A DNA stretch of 64,000 nucleotides, taken from Echinometra lucunter. Taxonomy: Eukaryota; Echinodermata; Echinoidea; Camarodonta; Echinometridae. The position numbers were made by a program, and so were the translations under genes. A model generated the notes under the pieces. It did not search any database and was not told the origin of the DNA. It worked only from the letters and a program-made list of their open reading frames with translations. Positions within the stretch are counted from its first letter, which is position 1. Each line of letters begins with the position of its first letter. Below, piece by piece: positions 36,000 through 47,336 of this stretch. The stretch covers positions 1,399,459-1,463,458 of the forward strand of contig CM057154.1 in assembly GCA_029962745.1 (NCBI GenBank), given 5' to 3'.

Positions 36000-36310
36000 A
36001 TCTTTAAAGCACATGTCACCGGAGCAAATGATGTACAACAGATACGTGATGATGATTTAGTTGGGAAGGAGGAGGAGGAGGATTCATCCATGTGTTTGTT
36101 GATGTCAAGGTCACAACAAATGTCACCGAGTGATGAGAAGAAGAGTCTGGGGCTCGGGAGTCTCGATGGGATGGCGTGCTGCCTGTAGGAGGGCTCCTAA
36201 CTGGCGTCGCCGCCTTCAGACAAACGCCAGCCTCCCATCCACAGCGGGATCTCCATTTCTTAATGATCTAGACAAAGTGTGAAATCGATTCCAAGGCCCC
36301 TCTTTCCCTT
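36000..36310. promoter_or_regulatory. Higher-GC non-repetitive island (candidate regulatory element)
   Basis: Contains GCACATGTCACCGG (E-box CACATG), TGTCACCGAGTGATG, ACGCCAGCCTCCCATCCACA, CTTAATGATCTAGAC, TGTGAAATCGATTCC (ATCGAT) and CATTAATG. (CTGT)5 follows at 36326-36346 and CATCGATTAATTGTG at about 36372. Confidence 0.27.
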
Positions 36311-36594
36311 CATTAATGTACCAATGTCTGTCTGTCTGTCTGTCTTTCCTTATGCTATCATGCATTGCTGCCATCGATTAATTGTGATGATACAGAGCAT
36401 GGTCTTACCAGACTTGAAATGAAGACCCGTAAGGTCTACAGCTCAAGAGTTCTGTCTTTCTCTCACATCACAAAATAGAGTTGAAATGTGCGAATTCTGT
36501 GCCATTCAGAAATCATCTGTAAGAATAATCTAGAGCTTAGGCTGCCAGTGTCAGCTTAAAGAGTTGTTAAAATGTAAAACAAAAACAACCCCCA

Positions 36595-36617
36595 CCCCCC
36601 CCCCCCCAAAAAAAAAA
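36595..36617 (+). repeat. C13 A10 double homopolymer
   Basis: Thirteen C then ten A, within an AACAACCCCC context. Confidence 0.9.
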
Positions 36618-37380
36618 GCCTTGGACTCTTACATGTATGCTGAAAGCGTAATGCATACAAGACAGCATTATTGTCTTAACAGTCACTGTTTTGTCATCTG
36701 TCTTGCTTATTATTCAAATGCGGCACCAGTGATGCTGTCATGTTAAAGTCTGATTTTGTTGCATGTCCTATGAGGAATTTGTCATCAATCATTGCTGTAA
36801 CTCAAGAATGCATTCATTTGTGCCACTTCATTTTAAGGCTTCAAGTGCTAGAACGTTGGGGTGCAAGGGCGCTGGTTCTCAGTTTGTTGATACAAGAAAA
36901 ATATTAAATTGGAAAGGTTAATGGTGCATATCACAGCCTTCACACCTTTTCTTCTTGCTCAATCACAACCCTATCATGACTTCAGGATTTTTCTTTTATT
37001 CCTTCTTTTTGTAGGACTCTGTTTACTTTTGGCACTTTGTTGACCTAACAGCTCCACTCTTTGTCTTGTCTGTTTGTCTTTTGATATACTCCCAGACAGA
37101 GACATTGCCACAGGCTGATAATTGTTTGTGTGCTATATATTGAACAATATAACTTTGTGACGTGTGTTTTGGGGACTAAAGTCTCCTTCATTCATAAAGA
37201 CAGATAGAGATAAAGAGATAGAGATACATGAAGGAGTACAAACGGAAACAGATGGAATAGACAATGCAAAAAACAACAACAAAAAATACCAAACAAAGAA
37301 ACAAACAAATGGAAAAAAGCATAAGGAAACAGAAATTCTCACATTTCCATAACTAGGTCTTTCAGGATTTGGGTTTGAAA

Positions 37381-37409
37381 GGGGTGGGGTGGGGGTGGGG
37401 GGGGGGGGG
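37381..37409 (+). repeat. G-rich tract
   Basis: GGGGTGGGGTGGGGGT followed by 13 G. Four or more G-runs with one-base loops make a G-quadruplex plausible. Confidence 0.85.
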
Positions 37410-37615
37410 AACAAAAGTTGGTAAACATTTTATTCACATTTTGAATTGATACATTTTCAGGCCCTGAAAATGTTGCAAAACATGCACCTTTAAAACAATA
37501 GACTGGTACTGTTATTGACCATTGTAAAGCTGTACCAAACTCTGTATCCTGAATAAGGTCACTGTCTGCAGTATTATGTAATCATCATTTACCCCCCCCC
37601 CCTTAATGGCTAGAT

Positions 37616-38285
37616 AGGCGCTTTCACACCTACCCGATCAGGAAAAATACCTGGTATTTTCAGATCGGGTATTCTACCCCGATCAGTAAATACCAGGTAT
37701 TTTGCCAGTGTGAAACCAAATTACGCGTAATATCCCCGTAAGAAAATACCCGTAAATTAGTAGGTACTTTCTCAAAATTACGAGTACTTTCTCCAAGGTC
37801 GCGGGGATTTTTGTAATGTGAAAGCAAATTACGAGAACTTCTATTCCATCAAGCACTGGCGCACGAAGCGTGTACTGTACTGTGTGTACCGTGTACGTAT
37901 TGGACGTCGTTATCGTTTGTGTACCGTACATTCTGGATTTGAGATTTGTATTGTCTATTTCTAGCTACGTCGTTGTGTTTGTAAAGTTCTGTTCCCCTGT
38001 GTTTTTTATTTATGATTTATTCTGATGTATCGATACGGTTGTATGTCATCCTCTGATCATCGCTGATAGCGATGTGGAGGGAGGAGGAGGTGTACACATC
38101 AGTGGCCTCCTCCTCCTGCAAAATAAATAGTTCTGCGCATGCTCGTAACTTCGAGAACTTACCCCGAAGAGGTCTGGCTTCGGGTAGGTGTGAAAGCGCA
38201 GAACAATTAACGGGTATTTTGGGGCCTTAACAAGTTCTCGTAATTTACGGGTATTTTTCCTGATCGGGTAGGTGTGAAAGCGCCT
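37616..38285. mobile_element. Foldback transposon with perfect 36-bp terminal inverted repeats
   Basis: AGGCGCTTTCACACCTACCC and the next 16 bases (37616-37651) are perfectly inverted at 38250-38285. GAT precedes the left end and follows the right, a possible 3-bp target duplication. Subterminal motifs recur in both orientations: GTGTGAAA(C/G), AAATTACG(C/A)G and CCCGTAA. The centre is GC-rich around GCGCACGAAGCGTGTAC and CTGCGCATGCTCG. The 82-codon minus frame inside is not a transposase. Confidence 0.92.
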
Positions 38286-38289
38286 GATG

Positions 38290-41140
38290 ACTCTTATATT
38301 AGGGGTATTAGTTTAATCTGTTAATAATATGATTCATTTGTGATGTAATCCATTGTTTGATGTGATAGACCTGTCTTATTCAGTAGGCAGTAGCAGATTT
38401 TCCATTGGCTGTATTTCATTCGATTTTAGCATTTCCCGAATTTGAAGTTTGATTTGATTTATGTATGGCAGACGAGAATGTTTGTTGTGTTTGCTTTGAG
38501 TGAGGTGTGTCTCTTTGAAAAATCACATTTAGATATCATTCTTCTTTGGATCATTTAACTCCGAGAATTTAAGAAAACCTTTTGTCACTCCTACTGGAGA
38601 ATATTCCATGCACATTGATTGCATAGACATCATTTCATAACTTCATTTTCAGAATTTCAACGCTAAATTTGTCCCCACGTTGCACGATCCTCAAGTCAAT
38701 TCCATTATGATACCCACATCAGCAGCAACTGTTATTATGTTTCCATATCAAAGTTTGTCAAAGTAAAAACTTGATAAATGACTCTTAGTTTCTGTACCTG
38801 CATGCAATCAACTCCCTTTCATGCAGATACAGTGCATATACCCAAGTAAATTGAAAAGTTTTAGCGTACAAATAGGGACCTCTTGGCCCAAAGTCAAGTT
38901 TTCAATCATTATAAACAGTAATCGCTTGCTTTCAAAGATATAACTACCCCTAGATCAGCTGTATAATATGCTGTATAGAAACCCAAACAAGCATAAAATC
39001 ACTCTCTGTGTTAGAAATACAGTGCATGCTTTGTTACATACACTATATCATTCTCTCCCTATATACAGTGTAACTATAAGTTTTCTATTGAAATGTACGT
39101 CAACTGAAGTTGTTTTTTTTTTTCTGTTGACTTCTTCTCATTACTTTGTGCTCTTTCGTGAGAACTTTTTGGCCCTAACATGGTGCTGGGCATTGTTGTG
39201 GAAGGTTTTAGTTGGGTTGGGAGATTTCGATAAGGAATATTTGGCTCTCCACGAACCCCAGCAGTAAATAGGTTTTTGTAAACGAGGGTAGTGCATTGAC
39301 CGAATGTCCCGCTGGGTGCAAGCCTTGCAGTTCCAAATCTAATATCACAATCTACTTACCATTGCCTCCATTTGTCCGACTCTTTTTTCTTTCTGTGGGG
39401 GGAAATTCAGTGCATAGAAATCAAATTGCTGTGCTATTCATGGCATGAGGTGGGTATATAAGGCTAAGATCGTAATCATAACTAGAAAATTAGGTTAATT
39501 TTTGTGGTACATATGGATATCAGTTGCTGCAATTTATTACACTATAGTAGAATGTTTTTGTATGCAGGGAACTAATTAGGTTCATATAGGTTGGCCTTGT
39601 GTCTGTAAGCATTCTACAATGAAGTTGGACTTTGTTAATTACCATACCATCACATGCAGGAATGTACAGATATTTCAGCAAAATGAGTAACATGTGACCT
39701 ATTGGTTTTTTGCAAACATTGTTAAGGAATTATATGACCCGCAGAAGATAAGCATTGATGACTAACTCGCTATTTATCATCATGTATTTGATGTCAGGAC
39801 TGTATAGACATTCAGTCAGTCCTTTGGAAAAAGGGAACAACCATTATTATTGCATAGCCAGGAAGGTTTTTTTGTTTGTTTTATTTTATTATTTTTTTAA
39901 CTATCTGCTATCAACGTGAAGAAATAAGCCCTAGTCTATGAGTTGCATTGAATTAACCACATTACGACAATCAGAGATATATTTCTGTCACCATTTTCTT
40001 ATTTTTAGGGCCGAGGCAGGAAAGGTCTAATTAAATCTGCTTTAGTGGCAAGAGAGATAGATGATTGCTAGAGTTGAAAGAAGAGATTTCTAATCCAGCT
40101 AAAATCAAGGCATATATTCTTGCCATCAAGATGAGGTTTTTTGTTTGTAATGGAAATTGTTGCTATAGCAAGTAGTTTGCATATAAGTTGTATTTCATAT
40201 TATGAAATATCATTTTTGTTCATCTCTGCCTATAAATTATACCATTAGGCCAGTTGCGGTACTGCTTTCTTAGAAGTTTTACCGGTACTCCACACCTGAC
40301 CCATGCTTTTACATACAGTTTATTTAAATAAAAGCTTGTGGATTCACTTATATATTGCTATTTATTTCTAGAAAAATATACCTAAGTGAAATAATCTCGA
40401 TATTTCTACAGGTGGTACATGTATACACTTAGGCTTACAATGAATTTTGGTCATTTGGAAAAATAAAAATAAAAATTATAGGCATTATGCTCTAATACAG
40501 GTGCATTACTTTTAATATTGACAAAGTCAAGTTTGTGCTCAAATCGAAACAGCATTGAATTACAACAGTGTAAGAGAAAGCTTGGGGCGGTTTTTCATAT
40601 GACTGAAAGCAAAACAGGAATTCATATATATACAATATGATGAGCCTGTTTCCTGCTCTCTAGCATGGCTACATCTTATGCGAAAGCATGTGTAAGTGGT
40701 AGGTACTCCACTGTGAATTTATTAACCCATTCATGACAGGAATTATTTTAAGCCTAATTTGATCAGCTTTTATTCTTCAAATTGGCGACACCAACATTTT
40801 TATTTTATTGCTACATTTTTCGTATAAAATGTCATGTATTTGAAATGAATATAAATTGACAGAAATTATGATAAATCAAAAAGTTGCCAATTTGCAGGGG
40901 AGAACGGTGGTTTTAAACTTTCTGTCACATGCCAAGTTAAGGATTTTAATGCTTATTTTCCTTTAAAAAATTTTCAGCATCAAACAACGAATATTGACGC
41001 AACCAAAATTGGCACAGTTTGTGTAGAATTTTTTACTCTTTCTGCTCATGTAGTGGTATGATTTTTAGGGCTTTGCATCAAAAGATATTTGGCCAAACCA
41101 CAAAATGTGGACCTCTGTCACGAATGGGTTAAAATGCAGA
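38290..41140. other. AT-rich intronic stretch, no gene seen
   Basis: A block at 40010-40090 (GGGCCGAGGCAGG, TCTAATTAAATC) is slightly GC-richer. At 40725-41131 a sequence begins TTAACCCATTCATGACAGG and ends CACGAATGGGTTAA, a possible short inverted-repeat element. No gene was seen. Confidence 0.45.
40725..41131. mobile_element. Possible TTAA-flanked inverted-repeat element
   Basis: TTAACCCATTCATGACAGG (40725) and CTGTCACGAATGGGTTAA (ending 41131) are near-inverted, each bounded by TTAA. The interior is AT-rich and non-coding. Confidence 0.55.
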
Positions 41141-41149
41141 ATGTTTCAG

Positions 41150-41272
41150 AGAGTGGTAAAGAAAGTGAAAGAATGAGAGAAAGAGACAGAGAAGGTAAAC
41201 AAGACTTACTCAAAGAAAACTGTGTAGAAATGTACACGAGAGATTATTAACAGTGTAGGAAAGATAGATAGT

Positions 41273-41303
<31 letters not shown>

Positions 41304-41480
41304 GATTACGAGACCTGGTAGACAAAATTTTTGAGAGTGAAAAAGAATAGAGAAATAGAAACAGAAACATACCTAGAGGGAGGGAGAAAAGAGAGATATG
41401 GGGGAATGGAAGATAGGAAGAGAAAGAGAGAAGGGGAGGAGGAGGAGGAGGTGGAGGAGAAGTAGTAAAATGAAAAATGA
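41150..41480. repeat. Purine-rich tract with (GA)n core
   Basis: The GA core lies at 41277-41302, flanked by GAAAG, AGGGAGG and GGAGGAGGAGG stretches. Confidence 0.85.
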
Positions 41481-42327
41481 TAGTAGAAAAAAATCACTTC
41501 TATCCACAAAACTCTTTACAGTATGAGCTCACAGACTTACCAATATGTTAAACAGGGAAGCATTGAAGCTTATACTTTTATCCTGCTTTAGAAAAGAAAA
41601 AAAAAGGAGAGGGAAGTTGAAGTATTATCTTTTGCCTACAGGAAGACTTTAATCCCTGGGGCTTAGTGAATGAATGGCCAAGAGATAATGCCCTAATCCC
41701 TGGGCTTAGGTGATTAGACTAAAGCTTGTATTGAAGGGGGAGTTCAAGTTAACCATAGCTGACTTGAATAGAACAACAAGCCTAGCCACTTTGCACCAAA
41801 TTATGCTGTTATTGTTAGACCGAAAGAACATTTTCAAGCTGGAAAGCCATGCACAAAGCTGAACCTCTGTGGTGATTTAATTATTGATCCCAGTGCTTTG
41901 ATTTTAATACAGAGTTTTCAAAAATAACCTTTCATGAGATATTTATTCCATTATTATGGTTTCTGAGGAATATGCTGGCCTTGCCTGAGCATAAATCATT
42001 GCTGTAGGCCCTCTACATCATGTATGTGTAATTGTTTTCTTTTCCCTTTTTGCATAGCAATCACTGATGTTAAGTACATGTACCACTGTTGTCGCTGATA
42101 TTTGCAATGTTATGTAATTGTACTGATATCTTGTCTGCTAATGGAAATGAGAATTAATATTTATTCATTCACTGACTATAGTAATGTTATGATTGGTGAT
42201 TACTATAGTAACTCATCGGCTCCTGAAACCTGTTGGTCCATGTAATAAGCCTGTGGGAACGAGAGAATTCAGCAATCAACAGGTTAAGAGCAGGCCTGTA
42301 TGAATTTACTTTTCGTGATACTAGTAC

Positions 42328-42968
42328 AGTGAAACCTCTATATAAAGACCACTGAGGGGAGACAAGAAAAGTGGTCTTTGTGGATAGGTTGTTTTAAAGA
42401 CATTGGTTAACATTGTTATGATTTTAAAAAATCTTGTTTTGTTACTTGAAAATCGGATAAACATAAGGGTTATAGTGTAAAAATACCAGTCTGAAAGTTT
42501 CAAAGTATAATATCCACAGGAAGTATTTTTAAATATTAGAAATGAGAAGCAATGTTTGAAAAATATACGAGGGTCGGTTGCACAGACTAGACGTAAGGAG
42601 TGCGCATGCGCGCATGGCTCACCAGACCGTACTGCGTGTATTGGCGTATCACACGGCAGGAGGCACATAAGGGCATTTTCAAATTCAAGCAAAGTGGTCC
42701 TCTTAGTGATTGTCTCGTGAGACGAAGGATAATAAAATTGCCGTTTGCGTCTAACTTACACTTTTTCATTCCAAATTATGGTTGGTTTCAGGGTTTTTGA
42801 GTACAAATACAAGTACTCATACACATGTTTCATCTTAGTTTGAGAATTTTTTAAATCAGCTACTCACAAAGTTAGCCAGTGCCTTTAAAACAAAACTGGA
42901 AAAGCTGATTTCAAGGGGAAAAATTGTCCGTACAGACAGGTGGTCACTAAAACAGGCTTGACTGTAGT
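42328..42968. mobile_element. Older GTGGTC/CCTCTATATAAAGACCAC repeat split by a MITE
   Basis: The left part ACAGTGAAACCTCTATATAA through AAGACCACTG and GTGGTCTTTGTGGATAGG (42328-42393) and the right part GTCCGTACAGACAGGTGGTC with AAACAGGCTTGACTGTAG (42926-42967) have the alternating inverted GTGGTC design of a repeat I know to be common in marine invertebrates. The copy-3 MITE sits exactly between them, so it is the younger insertion. Confidence 0.6.
42394..42888 (+). mobile_element. TTAA-type MITE, copy 3
   Basis: TTAA at 42394-42397 and 42885-42888 bracket AGACATTGGTTAACATTG and AGTTAGCCAGTGCCT inverted ends. All family landmarks are present, and the centre GGAGTGCGCATGCGCGCATGG matches copy 1. 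The 123- and 66-codon frames in it are incidental. Confidence 0.88.
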
Positions 42969-42969
42969 C

Positions 42970-44015
42970 ATGTTATATGTTGATTGACAGATAAAGCATG
43001 CTTTTATAAATTGCCCTCATATTATTTTACACTGCGGCATTTTCAGCAAATTGCTTTTGCCTGAGCAAAGACATTCCTGTGTAAGCAGCCATCGAGTGGT
43101 TGCTATATACTGGCAAATTTTGATTGAACAAATGGATATTTTACTTCGTGGTCTGTACTACTATGTAATACGAGTGCTCTGTCCACTTTGGGTTCAAGTG
43201 CTAGTCTGTCTTTCAGCTCGAACTATTTATTAGAAATGATTTCATTTGGTTCTTGCCAAAGTGATTACATTGTTATTTGAAAAATATGACATAATGTTTA
43301 TACTTGATTTTATCATTTTTTATAGATATGTGAAAGGTAAGAGAGCCTCGGTTTCAAGATTTGAATATTTAAAAAAAAAAAGAAGAAATAAGTCTGGGTG
43401 GAAGGCTGTGTTAACATAATGTCAGAATGTGCTATGGATGAGTAGTGTGTTAAGATCTCAGTATTGCCCAGCTTGCTCAGTTGTGGAGAAAATAATCCAA
43501 GAAGGCATCCATTTCTCACTTAGGGCATAAATACACAGACCTACGTGATACGGCCTGCCTGCTTCCATGCTTGCTCCTGCTCAGTCTCAAGCTAAACATA
43601 TATATATCAAAAGAAGGAGAGAGAAATGAAAAAAAAAAGGTGCAGTGTACAATTTCCAAAGAAGTGGATCTATTTGCCAAGCATACATAGCACTCCCAGT
43701 GTGCACACTAGATTGCTATGGAGCGCCTGTGGAGTTGCTAGGCTGCTCAGTATTATACTGCAAGTGCTATTTACGTCACTGAGCGGGGAACAAGTTGATT
43801 ATTGTTACTCTTATTGTCTTCACTCGTGCTTGCATGAGACCTTGCTTTAATAAGGTGGAAGTTATAACCTTTTTCTGTCTTTGGAGAGTGTGGAATGCAA
43901 GATTTCTTGGTCTATTTGTAGATATCATTTCATTTCTCACATATACATGTCTACACGTCTTCATCCGCCCCATAGAAATATATGCCTGAAATCCTGATTC
44001 TGGTATATATCATAT
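42970..44015. other. Intronic stretch, no gene seen
   Basis: Contains A12 at 43370-43381 and A9 at 43630; otherwise unique-looking with short overlapping frames near 43626-43989 that lack splice-site support. Confidence 0.5.
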
Positions 44016-44100
44016 ATAATAGTTAAATTTATATAGCACTTAAAATATCACATTTCTAAGCGCTTTTCATGTAATTATTTACATGTAATTAAGTATATGC
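44016..44100. mobile_element. SINE 3'-end-like fragment
   Basis: AAATTTATATAGCACTTAAA and CTAAGCGCTTTTCATGTAA resemble the inverted TTATATAGCGCTT / AAGCGCT tail I associate with invertebrate tRNA-derived SINEs. No head is present. Confidence 0.35.
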
Positions 44101-44102
44101 AA

Positions 44103-44268
44103 CAATGGAAATACCCACATGGAAGTCGAAATGAGGTCTGGCCACCTCAAGTCGGCAGACCTCAAGTTTTACGGCCTATACTGTATTTGCTTGCATGATT
44201 TTCTAAGTTCCATTGTTGACTTCAGGTGGCTAGACCTCAAGTTGACTTTCATACGGGTATTTCCATTG
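44103..44268. mobile_element. 166-bp foldback element with about 54-bp arms
   Basis: CAATGGAAATACCCACATGG (44103) with following GTC, GAGGTCTGGCCACCT and AAGTC is inverted at 44215-44268, ending GGGTATTTCCATTG. The arms differ at scattered positions and the loop is about 58 bp. It lies directly after the SINE-like fragment. Confidence 0.85.
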
Positions 44269-45003
44269 CATTATGAACATTTATATATATATATTTATAT
44301 ATCAGACAAAATTATACAATTTATAACGATGTATAGAATGCACAGGAAAGCATGGGTCAACAGTTAGTTTTAAGTATATATATTTTTTAAATAAAGTTGA
44401 GTTGCTGAAACTCAAAATTGGCTTTAAACTATGCATACATGTAGTAGATGTGTGCACTCCCCATTTTTTGTTCTTGTCATTGATGACATTAGTTGGTATT
44501 GGTATGAACTGCAGCTACCCCAGAAACCACGGAATGAGATTAACCACAAACCACAGGCAAATGGCCTGGGCTAGAATCCAATAATGCAGGGCCAATTTGA
44601 GGAATTACAGATGATGCAGAAATATGGATATCGCATCATCAGCGTGTAGGAGTATATGATGTAGGCAGGAGGGAGGGAGGGAAAATTGAATGATATCTAC
44701 ATGTAGAAGGATAGTTGAGGCAAGGCAAAGCACATTCCATTTGAGTAAGTGGTGGTACCTGGATGCACATAAAATGTGAATACGGTATTTCGTTTGCAGA
44801 GAACCTAGATTACATGTGCACGTACGTTCACCCATCAGATGCCATTTGACGTTAGCGTAGACACATGTGTTTCCATAGATTCCTGGCTGAGGAAGTTTTG
44901 GGGTTGTATTCACCTGGGTAAAGGATATTACATGTACATGTGGATATGTGTGGATATGTGATCATGTGTAGATATGCCCTTCTTCTTCCCAATAGGAGTA
45001 TTA

Positions 45004-45331
45004 GGGTGTTTCACAAAGCTGTGCGTAAAGGTATGCACGACTTTAAGAACGACTTAACTATGAACAGCGAAATGGAATGCCCAAAGTTTTTCTTCATGTG
45101 TTAGCAAAGTGTGACTGTATTCCCCATAATCTCAATTAAATTGTCGGCAAAAGCTCTACTTCACTTTGAAAATGTTTTTTAAAATAATGAAAATGTAATC
45201 TACATACATGTAAGATATTTCAACTTGAGCTTATGGGATTAAATATGATTGAGAATCCCATTTGGCTTTCCATAGTCAATTCATTCGTAAAGTTATGCGT
45301 AACTTTGCGCTCAGCTTTGTGAAGCAACCCC
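45004..45331. mobile_element. MITE with about 60-bp TIRs (GGGTGTTTCACAAAGCTG family)
   Basis: GGGTGTTTCACAAAGCTGTG at the left and, inverted, GGGTTGCTTCACAAAGCTGA at the right. Inversion continues through CGTAAAG, ACGACTTTA(A/C)GAA and ACTATG for about 60 bp at roughly 75-80% match. I know GTGTTTCATAAAGCTG-type ends as common in marine invertebrate genomes. Non-coding interior. Confidence 0.85.
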
Positions 45332-45386
45332 ATGGTTCAAGACCTGGATACTGTGTGCAGTGTGATGGAGACTGGACTGTTGATTT

Positions 45387-45401
45387 GGGGGGGGGGGGGG
45401 G
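45387..45401 (+). repeat. G15 homopolymer
   Basis: Fifteen G. A further G10 lies at 45583-45592. Confidence 0.9.
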
Positions 45402-45689
45402 TGAGATGGTGGCTCTGGGATTTTTTTTTATTTACCTAATCAGGATGGCCATGTCATCTGTGTTGTATTAAACTGTCAGGTTTTTCCAAGGCCCCCATAG
45501 AAGATCAACATTTGTTGAATGGGCTGCACTGGTAAAACATTGATAAATAGTAATTAAAAAATGATGATATTGTAGTTAGAGAGGGGGGGGGGAGAGAAGA
45601 TGGGGATGTGGGAATAGGAGGTAGGGAACTAGATCATGTGACAGTTTACCAAGATGAAGAAATACATTGATCCTGTTTGGGTTTCATGT

Positions 45690-46080
45690 TAGGGTTTCAT
45701 AACACGGAGCTGATCCACAAAGCGAAGACAGCTGCAATAACATTACATCCACAACCACGTGAGAAAACATTGTGGAATAGACAAGAAGGGGAGTTGATGA
45801 GAGGGCTGTTAATTAGTGTTTTCCGTGACCTTAAACGCTCTTACATCTCAGCATAGAGCAAGAGCATATTAATTCGAGACAGGTCTATCAAGTGGGTTAC
45901 ATTTATTAGGAAAGCTTTTATTTCATTCCTTGTGCTGGATTTGGCGTTAAGTGTATCTCGGCTGTCCGTCCAGAGAGGAGAGCGAGAGATAGTAAAAATC
46001 AATATCGTACTCCATGTGGTTAAACAAGATAAAGTAGATATAATGTGATCGTGTTAGAAGGGGGCAATATGAAGAGAATT
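45690..46080. promoter_or_regulatory. Non-repetitive island rich in homeodomain-type sites
   Basis: Contains AACACGGAGCTGATCC, ACAACCACGTGAGAAAAC (E-box CACGTG), GGGCTGTTAATTAGTG, CATATTAATTCGAGAC, GTCTATCAAGTGGG (NK2-like CAAGTG) and TTTGGCGTTAAGTGTATC. Motif matches this short are weak evidence individually. Confidence 0.28.
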
Positions 46081-46484
46081 TCAATTAAGCGTCAGGTGCA
46101 TGTGTGAAGATGGACTTTACAGGGGCTAGCATAGTAGCCTTCACCCGACACTGCCTAGTAAGGGTTTTCCAGCAGCGGGTGCTAGTTTTTGAGATGGTGA
46201 AAATGTGTGTGACATTTAATGGGTTTTGAAATTGAATAAGGAAGGAAGAAATAGAAAGAAAATAAGAAAAATGAAAATCCATATCAAGTGTTTGTGTTTG
46301 CGAGTGTCATGCTGTGCAACTTTCTTTATCGAAAGAAGGTTTAAAACTTCCAAACAGAAAACGATCGGTAGGCCTATTGCAAAGATTTTGTTAAAAGGTA
46401 TAAAATAATGGCCCTGGCCTTTGATCCACAGAATGTTTTGATGCTAGCCAGAAAGTACAGAAGATATTATTCCAGAAAAAGTAA

Positions 46485-46536
46485 GGGATGTCTCAAAAAA
46501 GAGCCCACCCTCTGTTTCTCTTTTTTGAGATGTCCC
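46485..46536. repeat. Short hairpin, 19-bp arms
   Basis: GGGATGTCTCAAAAAAGAG and CTCTTTTTTGAGATGTCCC pair at 17 of 19 positions around a 14-nt loop. Confidence 0.8.
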
Positions 46537-46600
46537 AAAAATTTGGTAGGAAATTGTTGAGATGGTTTGATAGCTGTTTTGGGTAGGAGGAAGTAGGAAG

Positions 46601-46866
46601 GAGAGGTTTTGGTGAATGAACAATATAGGAGGCAAGTGTGAAAAGGGCAGAATGGTGGCATGGTGCTATGAGAGAAGCTGTGGTGGATGACCGATTGTAG
46701 TGTGAAAAGAGCAGATTTGTGGCATGATGCTGTTTGAGAGGTTTCGGTGAATGGCTGATGTAGTGGGCCAGTGTGAAAAGGTCATATTTACGAAGAGGCA
46801 TTGCTGAATGACCGATCTAGTAGGCAAGTGTGAAAAGGGCAAATTTGTGGCATCATGCCTTTGGAA
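46601..46866. repeat. Minisatellite, four units of 56-69 bp
   Basis: Units start GAGAGGTTTTGGTGAATGA at 46601, 46670, 46736 and 46792. Each has AGTGTGAAAAG(G/A)GCA and GTGGCAT(G/C)(A/G)TGC. Minus-strand frames of up to 102 codons here (repeated FSH and TSAIH-like phrases) derive from the repeat. Confidence 0.85.
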
Positions 46867-47312
46867 TGTGATACAGCGGTGTGAAGTGAAAGACCTTTCT
46901 AATTGGACCTTATTACAGCTTCGGTTCATGCTTAAAGGCGCACCAGATCTGGGCTAATCCTCAACTAACTCCCTCTTATATTTCTGGTTCTGTTTCTTGT
47001 GTCGTCTCTATCTCTGTCAATGTGTCTCTGTCCACCTCTCACTCTCTCTCTCTCTCTCTCTCTCTCATTGAGATTGAGTAATCACTATCAGTATTAAAAG
47101 CTAATAATATATACTTACTCATATGCATGCTTTGCCATATTTATAATCTCGAATGGGCACTTCTCATTAGTACCGCATCCAATTTCACAGGAATTTATTT
47201 GTGTAAATTTGTATTTTGCAGTAACTAGACCTTTCAATAATGTTAGGTAATGTGGAAAACTTAACTTTGGAGTAGAAGTCCTCCTCATGATTTAGGTAGT
47301 GATTATTTTTCC

Positions 47313-47336
47313 GGGGGGGGGGGGGGGGGGGGGGGG
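47313..47336 (+). repeat. G24 homopolymer
   Basis: Twenty-four consecutive G preceded by CC; the longest homopolymer G-run here. On the minus strand it encodes a run of Pro, giving false proline-rich frames. Confidence 0.9.

Noticed and set aside
37133..37414. Proline-rich minus-strand frame start (PPPPTPTPP)
   Set aside because: Comes from the G-rich tract at 37381-37409.
42321..42692. 123-codon minus-strand frame
   Set aside because: Falls inside MITE copy 3 and is not kept open in copies 1 and 2.
46493..46929. 87- and 102-codon minus frames with repeated phrases
   Set aside because: Translation of the 56-69-bp minisatellite.
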